Assembly: GCA_002428605.1 (NCBI GenBank)
Contig: DIXH01000093.1
Coordinates: 1-11,005, forward strand
Length of the DNA: 11,005 nt
DNA from: Clostridiaceae bacterium UBA6085
GTDB lineage: Bacteria; Bacillota; Clostridia; Clostridiales; Clostridiaceae
Reading direction: 5' to 3'
How positions within the stretch are numbered: position 1 is the stretch's first letter; each line of letters begins with the position of its first letter. Below the pieces are notes generated by a model that was given only the letters and a program-made list of their open reading frames with translations, had not been told where the DNA came from and did no database searches. Of this stretch, positions 5,684-11,005 are shown one piece after another. The position numbers were made by a program, and so were the translations under genes.

Positions 5684-6142
5684 GATGAATTGAAACTGGA
5701 AAATCAGCTTTGCTTTGCGGTTTATGCTTTTTCTAGGGAGATCACTAAAATATACAGACCATACCTTGAACCACTTGGGCTTACATATACCCAGTATCTT
5801 GTCATGATCGTGCTCTGGGAGAAGGATGGAATTTCGCTCAAGGAGCTGGGCAGCAAGCTCAATCTTGATTCCGGCACACTGACTCCGCTTCTAAAGAAGC
5901 TTGAGTCGGACGGAAACATACTTAGGGCAAGGGACAAGAAGGATGAGAGGAACCTTATAATACACCTGACTGAGAAGGGACACCAGATGCTCAAGGAAGC
6001 CGAAGCTGTTCCAAACAACATAGCCTGTAATCTTCCGATCGGACTTGATGAGATCGTAAGCCTGAGGGACAAGATAAAGACGATACTTACCGAGATCGAG
6101 AAGGTAGAGAAGCTGAAGGCTGCAGAAACCAGGAAACCTTAA
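5678..6142 (+). CDS. ohrR: MarR-family organic peroxide sensor, OhrR type
   Basis: This 154-residue winged-helix repressor belongs to the OhrR branch of MarR. The N-terminal stretch ENQLCFAVYAFSREITKIYRPYLEPLGLTYTQYLVM holds the reactive cysteine C12 and tyrosines Y26 and Y37, which match C15, Y29 and Y40 of Bacillus subtilis OhrR with the same spacing. The DNA-binding part follows: LKELGSKLNLDSGTLTPLLKKLE and a wing around RARDKKDERNL. There is no second C-terminal redox cysteine, so it should be a one-Cys sensor that forms a mixed disulfide when oxidised by organic hydroperoxides. ATG at 5678 is chosen for the GAGAGG site 6 nt upstream; an in-frame TTG at 5648 lacks support. The usual target gene ohr is not in the window. 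It ends at a convergent terminator. Confidence 0.88.
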   Translation: MIDELKLENQLCFAVYAFSREITKIYRPYLEPLGLTYTQYLVMIVLWEKDGISLKELGSKLNLDSGTLTPLLKKLESDGNILRARDKKDERNLIIHLTEKGHQMLKEAEAVPNNIACNLPIGLDEIVSLRDKIKTILTEIEKVEKLKAAETRKP

Positions 6143-6179
6143 TTAAGTGTCTTATCTATAATAGTGATTGAATTATTGA

Positions 6180-6212
6180 AAAATAAAACAGGCGTTAAGC
6201 CTGTTTTATTTT
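6180..6212. terminator. Bidirectional terminator between ohrR and the sensor kinase
   Basis: AAAATAAAACAGGC-GTTAA-GCCTGTTTTATTTT is a 14-bp perfect stem with a 5-nt loop. It ends three bases before the sensor kinase stop codon (6216-6218) and has T-rich flanks in both directions, so it can serve both convergent genes. Confidence 0.9.
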
Positions 6213-6215
6213 GTC

Positions 6216-7640
6216 CTATTCACTATCTGACTTTTCCATATCCCTTGTTTCCTTCTGTGAGTTCAGGCTCTCAAGTGAAGTGAACCTGATCGTGAATACT
6301 GTTCCTTTTCCAAGGACTGAGTTTACTGTGATCTTGCCCCCATGCAGCTTGACTATGTTGTTTACGATAGTCAGGCCTATTCCGCTGCCTTCAGTGACCT
6401 CCCTGGACTTGTCCACCCTGTAGAACCTTTCGAATATGTAGGGGAGTTCATCCTTTGGGATCCCGATTCCGTTATCCTTGATCCTGACATAGCAATCGGT
6501 GGTGTCCTTGTACAGCTTGATCGAGATCTCTCCGTTTCTCGGGGTGAACTTGAGCGCGTTGTGGAGGATATTTGTCATTACCTGGCTCAGGGAATGCTTG
6601 TCTCCGATTATTGCGAAGTTTCCCCGCCTTGGGTGCTCGAACTTCAGCTTGATGTTCTTGTCCTTGGCAACGCCCTGAAAATTGATATGGACCTCCTGAA
6701 GAAGCTCCTCCAGGTCCAGCTCCTGCATCCTTACCTTCATGCTTTCCGATTCGAACTGCTTCAGTATGTTCAGGTTATCTATCAGCTTCCCGAATCTTAT
6801 GACTTCGGAATTGAGCGTCTGAAGCCTCTCAGGAGTCGCAGGAAGTATGCCGTCGATTATCGCCTCCAGGTTAGTCTGCAGTACGTTGAGAGGGTTCCTG
6901 AGCTCATGTGAGACGTCTGAAACCAGACGCCGTCTGAGGGTATCCTGCCTGTCCAGCTTCTCACCAAGGGTATTTATGCTTTGCCGTAGCTTCTCTATCT
7001 CGGTAACGTCTGACTTGTCCTTAACCCTCGCTGTAAGCTCTCCTGCTGAAAGATTGTAAGCGATATTCGATATCTTCTCAATGGGCTCGGAGAATTGCCT
7101 GGTAAAGAACATGGCTATGAAAAGCACAGCACCGGTTGCGATTATAGCTGAAAGGAAGACGCTGTAGGATATCGAGTTTATGAAATTCCTGTCATCCTGC
7201 GATATTATGAGCGATGAGAACTGTCCGATTACCACATATCCCACTATCTGGTCCTCTACCTTGACAGGCAGCTCGTAAGGCACATACTGTTCAATGGTAA
7301 ATGGATTGGAGGGGTTCTCAAGCTTCTGGGCTTCGATCATCTTCAGCGGGTCCATTGCCCATATGGGATTCCTGTCCCAGTCCAGAAGGCTTAATGTGAA
7401 GTTTGATATCTCAGCCTCTCTCTCAAGTATCTTGCCCGAATACTCCGTCCATCTCCCGTCTCTTGTGTAGTTGTCACGGAAAACCTGGACTATCCTTTCA
7501 TCCCTCTTGTTCTGGTTGACCTCAAGGTAGCTGTTGAACCTTGAATTGATGGTTATGTTTATCATGATATAGGCGATCAGAAGGGACAGCAGCGAGCATA
7601 TCGTGATTGTCAGCGTAAGCCTGAACTTTATAGACTTCAA
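6216..7640 (-). CDS. HAMP-containing sensor histidine kinase
   Basis: This 474-residue membrane kinase is the partner of the response regulator just upstream. Transmembrane segments are at about 7-29 and 157-179 and enclose an extracytoplasmic sensor domain of about 125 residues with no motif I recognise. HAMP follows (about 180-232), then the dimerisation domain with the phospho-acceptor H245 in SDVSHELRNPL. The ATP-binding domain has N box NILHNALKF (357-365), G1 DNGIGI (389-394), F box FERFYR (403-408) and G2 GSGIGL (418-423), all intact. The start codon is TTG, overlapping the regulator stop as TTGA, with a GGAG site 4 nt before it. The signal is unknown; metal or envelope stress is a guess from its neighbours. 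Confidence 0.93.
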   Translation of the reverse strand: MKSIKFRLTLTITICSLLSLLIAYIMINITINSRFNSYLEVNQNKRDERIVQVFRDNYTRDGRWTEYSGKILEREAEISNFTLSLLDWDRNPIWAMDPLKMIEAQKLENPSNPFTIEQYVPYELPVKVEDQIVGYVVIGQFSSLIISQDDRNFINSISYSVFLSAIIATGAVLFIAMFFTRQFSEPIEKISNIAYNLSAGELTARVKDKSDVTEIEKLRQSINTLGEKLDRQDTLRRRLVSDVSHELRNPLNVLQTNLEAIIDGILPATPERLQTLNSEVIRFGKLIDNLNILKQFESESMKVRMQELDLEELLQEVHINFQGVAKDKNIKLKFEHPRRGNFAIIGDKHSLSQVMTNILHNALKFTPRNGEISIKLYKDTTDCYVRIKDNGIGIPKDELPYIFERFYRVDKSREVTEGSGIGLTIVNNIVKLHGGKITVNSVLGKGTVFTIRFTSLESLNSQKETRDMEKSDSE

Positions 7641-8329
7641 TTATCTCCACCGCCAAACTTGTACCCAAGCTTGAATACCGTGATGATATATTTCGGGCTC
7701 TTTGTATCTTCCTCGATCTTCTTCCTTATGTTCTTGATGTGAACATCGATCGTCCTGTCTACTCCTTCGAAGTCAGCACCCAGCACCTTCTCGATAAGGG
7801 TCTCCCTTGAAAGTACGATCCCGGGATTCGATGAGAGTATTTCCAGGATGTCGAACTCGATCGGGGTAAGCTGTATGACTTCACCTCGAACCCTTACTTC
7901 CCGTCTGTCCCTGTCGATCATAAGGTCCCCGCCATCATAGGAAGATACGTTGACCTGCTGGCTGTCGTCCTTTATTCTCCTGAACAGGGCATTTACCCTT
8001 GCAACCAGCTCCCTTGGGGAAAAAGGCTTGACCAGGTACTCGTCGGCTCCGATCTCAAGCCCTCTTATCCTGTCCTCAAGGCTTGATTTGGCTGTCAGCA
8101 TGAATATGTATGCGCTCGATTTGGACCTTATCCTCCTGCAGACCTCCTCACCCGAAATGTCAGGAAGCATCAGGTCAAGAATGACAAGGTCGAAGTCATT
8201 GGCTCCGGCATATTCAAGCCCCTTGTAACCGCGGTCGGCCGTAAATACCTCGTAGTCTTCCTTCCTCAGGTATGCTGCGATCGCTTCGAGCACCGAATTT
8301 TCGTCCTCTATGATAAGTATCTTGCTCAT
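7637..8329 (-). CDS. OmpR/PhoB-family response regulator
   Basis: This 230-residue protein has a complete receiver domain: acidic pocket E8-D9, phospho-acceptor D52 (VILDLMLPD), T79 and K101 (LVKPFSP). A winged-helix OmpR-type DNA-binding domain follows at about 128-227, with the recognition helix DRTIDVHIKNIRKKIE (191-206). The C-terminal hairpin is ITVFKLGYKF, where the family normally has T-V-R-G-V-G-Y; the arginine-glycine pair is replaced by F-K. It is the first gene of a two-gene operon with the sensor kinase, which it overlaps by four bases. The ATG is preceded by a GAGGTGAT ribosome site. It is divergent from the ArsR/ATPase operon. Confidence 0.95.
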   Translation of the reverse strand: MSKILIIEDENSVLEAIAAYLRKEDYEVFTADRGYKGLEYAGANDFDLVILDLMLPDISGEEVCRRIRSKSSAYIFMLTAKSSLEDRIRGLEIGADEYLVKPFSPRELVARVNALFRRIKDDSQQVNVSSYDGGDLMIDRDRREVRVRGEVIQLTPIEFDILEILSSNPGIVLSRETLIEKVLGADFEGVDRTIDVHIKNIRKKIEEDTKSPKYIITVFKLGYKFGGGDN

Positions 8330-8352
8330 AAAACATCACCTCATTCACTTAG

Positions 8353-8381
8353 ATTATATCAACCGGAACATATATATGCAA
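8353..8381 (-). promoter_or_regulatory. Promoter of the two-component operon
   Basis: On the minus strand there is TATAAT at 8353-8358 with TG one base upstream (extended -10). TTGCAT at 8376-8381 is a weak -35 at 17-bp spacing. The start codon lies about 25 bp downstream of the -10. Confidence 0.65.
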
Positions 8382-8405
8382 AGGGTTGGCAAATGGGCTT
8401 GTTAG

Positions 8406-8434
8406 TTGAATTCAGGAAGCGAAAGTAGTAAGAT
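8406..8434 (+). promoter_or_regulatory. Promoter of the arsR-cadA operon
   Basis: TTGAAT (8406-8411) and TAAGAT (8429-8434) are 17 bp apart. The -10 overlaps the left arm of the candidate ArsR operator. The -35 lies 24 bp from the -35 of the divergent two-component promoter, so binding at one could affect the other. Confidence 0.6.
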
Positions 8435-8464
8435 TGAATTGAACAATTGAGCAATCATTCAATC
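8432..8464. promoter_or_regulatory. Candidate ArsR/SmtB operator
   Basis: GATTGAAT (8432-8439) and ATTCAATC (8457-8464) form a perfect 8-bp inverted repeat around 17 bases. Inside it are two tandem copies of TTGARCAA (8439-8446 and 8447-8454). TTGAA/TTCAA-type arms over the -10 and just downstream are typical of ArsR-family operators such as those of CadC and SmtB. The exact register cannot be fixed by eye. Confidence 0.6.
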
Positions 8465-8475
8465 GAGGTGATCAT

Positions 8476-8820
8476 ATGGAAGCATGCGAGATTACGCTAA
8501 TACACAAAGAACTTGCAGATGAGGCTCAGAAAAGCCTTCCCGATGACTCTGTCATATCGGGTATGGCAGATTTCTTCAAGGTCTTCGGAGACCCTACACG
8601 GGTAAGGATCCTGACGGCCTTAAGGAGAAGGGAGCTTTGCGTATGCGACATTGCCTACGTCCTTGGCATGTCGTCATCTGCAGTGAGCCACCAGCTAAGG
8701 GGTCTTAAGTCCGCAAGGCTGGTGAAGAACAGGCGTGAGGGAAAAATAGTATACTACTCCCTTTCTGACGAGCATGTGGAGAAGATACTTGATCTTGGAT
8801 TCACGCATATGGAGGAGTGA
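8476..8820 (+). CDS. ArsR/SmtB-family metal-sensing repressor (CadC-like)
   Basis: This 114-residue winged-helix repressor should bind the operator of its own operon and release it when it binds metal. The DNA-recognition helix lies in MSSSAVSHQLRGLKSARLV (65-83). Two sites typical of the family are visible. The alpha3N site has E-L-C55-V-C57-D, as in cadmium sensor CadC, with one N-terminal cysteine C4 where CadC has two. The alpha5 site has D98-x-H100 and H111-x-x-E114, matching the spacing of SmtB D104/H106/H117/E120; E114 is the last residue. This suggests response to Cd/Pb and/or Zn. The start has a GAGGTGAT ribosome site. The P1B ATPase follows 5 bases after the stop. Confidence 0.93.
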   Translation: MEACEITLIHKELADEAQKSLPDDSVISGMADFFKVFGDPTRVRILTALRRRELCVCDIAYVLGMSSSAVSHQLRGLKSARLVKNRREGKIVYYSLSDEHVEKILDLGFTHMEE

Positions 8821-8825
8821 GCATC

Positions 8826-10907
8826 ATGGTAAAGAAGGAACTTGTACTGGAAGGCGAAGTATGCCCGAACTGTGCAATAAAAATTGAAGATGAAGTCAGA
8901 AGGCTCGGGAGCGTAAGCTCTGCAAGCCTTAACGTGATGAAGGGAACAATGGTACTTGAGCTGGTAGATGATTTCGACCAGGGTACAGTTGATGCGACAA
9001 GGGAGATAATCAACAGGCATGAGCCTCATGTGAAAGTGCATGAGGAGGAATCAAGCCATGAAAAGCCTTCCGAAAAAGACCCGTTATTGAAGGAAAAGCT
9101 GACTCTCGGTGGGGCACTTGTGATCTTTGCAGCAGGCTTCCTTTTCGAGGACACTCCGGCAGGGCTACCTCTTTTCCTTGCTGCATTTCTCCTCTCTGGC
9201 TATCCTGTGCTTTACAGGGCAGTCAGGAACATACTCCGGGGGGAGGTCTTCGATGAAAACTTCCTTATGACCATAGCTACGGTCGGCGCATTTGCAATCG
9301 GAGAGTACCCTGAGGGTGCTGCGGTAATGATCTTCTATCAGATAGGCGAGCTTTTCCAGGATATTGCTGTAATGAGCTCGAGAAGGAGCATAACAAGCCT
9401 TCTCAAGATAAGGCCTGACTATGCTGTGCTTTTATCAGAAGGAACAGAGAGAAGGGTCGACCCCAAGGACTGCACTCCGGGAGACATCATTGTCATAAGA
9501 CCGGGTGAGAAGGTCCCTCTTGACTCCACGATCATTGAAGGATCAACCTCCGTCGACACCAGGGTAATGACAGGAGAATCAATGCCCAGGGACCTGAAAC
9601 CCGGCGATGTCCTCCTTTCAGGCTTCGTCAACATATCTGGGCTTGTGAAGGCCAGGGTAGACAAGAACTTCGGCGAATCCTCTGTCTCGAAGATCCTGAG
9701 GATAGTTCAGGAAGCATCGATGAACAAGGCCAGGACAGAACAATTCATAACCAAGTTCGCAAGGGTATATACACCTATCGTCGTTGGTCTGGCTGCTGCG
9801 CTTGCTGTCATACCTCCGCTAATGACAGGGGATGCCTTCTCGGTATGGCTCTACAGGGCACTCATATTCCTTGTTATATCCTGCCCGTGCGCACTTGTCA
9901 TTTCGATACCGCTTGGATTTTTCGGAGGCATAGGAGCTTCCTCAAGGAACGGAATACTTGTGAAGGGTGGAAATTTCCTTGAAGCACTCAATGAAGTAGG
10001 AACTGTGGTTTTCGACAAGACAGGTACCCTTACTGAGGGTGTGTTCGAGGTCACAGATGTGGTGACTGAAATGGACAGGCACGAATTCATGGGTATTGCA
10101 GCGCTGGCAGAATCCTCCAGCCCTCACCCGATTGCCAAGTCCGTAGTGGATGCCTACAATGGTCAGGTTGACAGGTCAAGGATCGGAGAAGCGAAGGAAA
10201 TACCCGGAATGGGGGTTTCCCTGACAACTACGGAGGGTGATGTCTACCTTGCAGGAAATTCACGCCTTGTAAGTGTCGATGGTGAAAAAGACCAAATTCA
10301 GGGAACAAGGATCCACGTTTCAAAGAACGGCAGTCATATAGGCACCATAATATTGTCAGACAGGCTCAAGGCAAACGCGAAGGAGACCATAGCCCATCTT
10401 AAGAAGAAGGGCATAGCATCAGTTATGCTTACCGGGGACATCAGGGAAAATGCAATGGCTGCAGCTTCGGAACTCGGCATTGACGAGGTCCACTACCAGC
10501 TTATGCCTGAAGACAAGCTGAGGATACTTGAGGAGAAGCTGGGGAAGGGAAAGAAGCTTGTATTTGCAGGTGACGGAATAAACGACACGCCTGTGCTTGC
10601 AAGGGCTGACATCGGCATAGCCATGGGAGCCATGGGATCGGATGCTGCAATAGAAGCGGCCGATGTGGTTGTAATGGATGACGACCCGATGAAGATAGCG
10701 ACAAGCATGGACATAGCAGCATATACAAGGACTGTTGTATACCAGAATATTGCATTCGCCCTTGGAGTCAAGGCTCTTGTCATGCTGATGGGAGCATTAG
10801 GTGCAGCGACAATGTGGCAGGCGGTTTTTGCGGATGTAGGCGTCGCATTCCTCGCTATCCTCAATTCAATGAGGATCATGCGCAGGGATTTTCGAAAGGC
10901 TGTCTGA
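8826..10907 (+). CDS. cadA: P1B-2 heavy-metal exporting ATPase (CadA/ZntA type)
   Basis: This 693-residue membrane pump exports Cd2+, Zn2+ or Pb2+ using ATP. An N-terminal HMA-like domain carries V-C13-P-N-C16-A, followed by a linker with four histidines (H65, H68, H72, H79) that could bind metal. Two membrane-segment pairs come next, then the actuator TGES (249-252), the membrane metal site C353-P-C355, the phosphorylation motif D397-K-T-G-T, H434-P, TGD (536-538) and GDGIND (582-587). The last membrane pair has N641 with K649, and D670-x-G672, the P1B-2 signature that separates Zn/Cd/Pb pumps from copper pumps. ATG at 8826 is preferred because GGAGGAG (8811-8817) has proper spacing; the GTG at 8817 overlaps it. 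It is the second gene after the ArsR repressor. Zinc versus cadmium preference cannot be told. Confidence 0.95.
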   Translation: MVKKELVLEGEVCPNCAIKIEDEVRRLGSVSSASLNVMKGTMVLELVDDFDQGTVDATREIINRHEPHVKVHEEESSHEKPSEKDPLLKEKLTLGGALVIFAAGFLFEDTPAGLPLFLAAFLLSGYPVLYRAVRNILRGEVFDENFLMTIATVGAFAIGEYPEGAAVMIFYQIGELFQDIAVMSSRRSITSLLKIRPDYAVLLSEGTERRVDPKDCTPGDIIVIRPGEKVPLDSTIIEGSTSVDTRVMTGESMPRDLKPGDVLLSGFVNISGLVKARVDKNFGESSVSKILRIVQEASMNKARTEQFITKFARVYTPIVVGLAAALAVIPPLMTGDAFSVWLYRALIFLVISCPCALVISIPLGFFGGIGASSRNGILVKGGNFLEALNEVGTVVFDKTGTLTEGVFEVTDVVTEMDRHEFMGIAALAESSSPHPIAKSVVDAYNGQVDRSRIGEAKEIPGMGVSLTTTEGDVYLAGNSRLVSVDGEKDQIQGTRIHVSKNGSHIGTIILSDRLKANAKETIAHLKKKGIASVMLTGDIRENAMAAASELGIDEVHYQLMPEDKLRILEEKLGKGKKLVFAGDGINDTPVLARADIGIAMGAMGSDAAIEAADVVVMDDDPMKIATSMDIAAYTRTVVYQNIAFALGVKALVMLMGALGAATMWQAVFADVGVAFLAILNSMRIMRRDFRKAV

Positions 10908-11005
10908 CGGCTTGATTATCGGGGAAATTTGAACGGTGCTGGAATTGCAGGTGAGCATCTGCGTCATATTCCCAAAACAGTATAAAAATCAAAGAATTCA
11001 AGCTT
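10908..11005. other. Non-coding right end
   Basis: I see no gene or strong terminator in these 98 bases. A short hairpin GCAGGT-GAGC-ATCTGC (10947-10962, six pairs including one G-T) has no T run behind it. The last 12 bases are GAATTCAAGCTT. Confidence 0.5.

Noticed and set aside
6342..6911. 189-residue plus-strand frame opposite the sensor kinase
   Set aside because: It is antisense to intact kinase motifs, has no family resemblance or ribosome site, and is explained by the codon bias of the real gene.
10994..11005. Adjacent EcoRI and HindIII sites (GAATTCAAGCTT) at the very end of the window
   Set aside because: It could hint at a cloned-fragment boundary, but two common AT-rich hexamers in a row can arise by chance and there is no vector sequence to support it.
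1..11005. Search for CRISPR arrays, transposases, phage genes and plasmid replication genes
   Set aside because: No array-like repeats, transposase motifs, terminal inverted repeats or replication proteins were seen on either strand.

Overview
The window looks like a chromosomal segment of a Gram-positive Firmicute, most likely of the Clostridia/Tissierellia type. The main reasons are strong AGGAGG-type ribosome binding sites, frequent AGG/AGA and ATA codons, a clostridial-looking tRNA-Trp with encoded CCA, a lipoprotein with a lipobox, and a Bacillus-type one-cysteine OhrR. Genus cannot be read from the sequence. The ATPase and its neighbours look like ordinary chromosomal genes. I saw no insertion sequence, phage gene, CRISPR array or plasmid replication gene.

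Left part (1-3060): the 5' end of tsaB and all of tsaE lie on the minus strand with overlapping stop and start codons; these are tRNA t6A modification genes. Divergent from them is a ZnuA-fold lipoprotein that has apparently lost the usual histidine metal ligands, ending at a clean terminator. The two directions share a 16-bp perfect palindrome. Next comes a two-gene operon with its own promoter: a 104-residue protein of unknown function and a WYL-domain transcriptional regulator.

Middle part (3026-6212): a GNAT acetyltransferase on the minus strand, a stand-alone tRNA-Trp with an excellent promoter and terminator, a two-gene unit of YqeC (molybdenum hydroxylase/selenium accessory family) with a calcineurin-like phosphoesterase, and an OhrR-type MarR regulator with a short palindrome repeated at its promoter and start codon.

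Right part (6180-11005): a classical OmpR-type response regulator and HAMP-containing sensor kinase on the minus strand. Divergent from them is a heavy-metal efflux operon: an ArsR/SmtB repressor carrying both a Cys-based (alpha3N) and an Asp/His/Glu-based (alpha5) metal site, then a P1B-2 Cd/Zn/Pb-exporting ATPase. The two divergent promoters are about 25 bp apart, with a candidate ArsR operator over the -10 of the efflux operon. The repressor should sense metal and release the operon, and the pump then exports the metal. Whether the two-component system belongs to the same response is unknown.

Most of the window is familiar. The points most worth a second look are the degenerate ZnuA-like lipoprotein, the orphan YqeC-phosphoesterase pair, the unknown protein paired with the WYL regulator, and the candidate operators. 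I did not find a convincing wholly new system.
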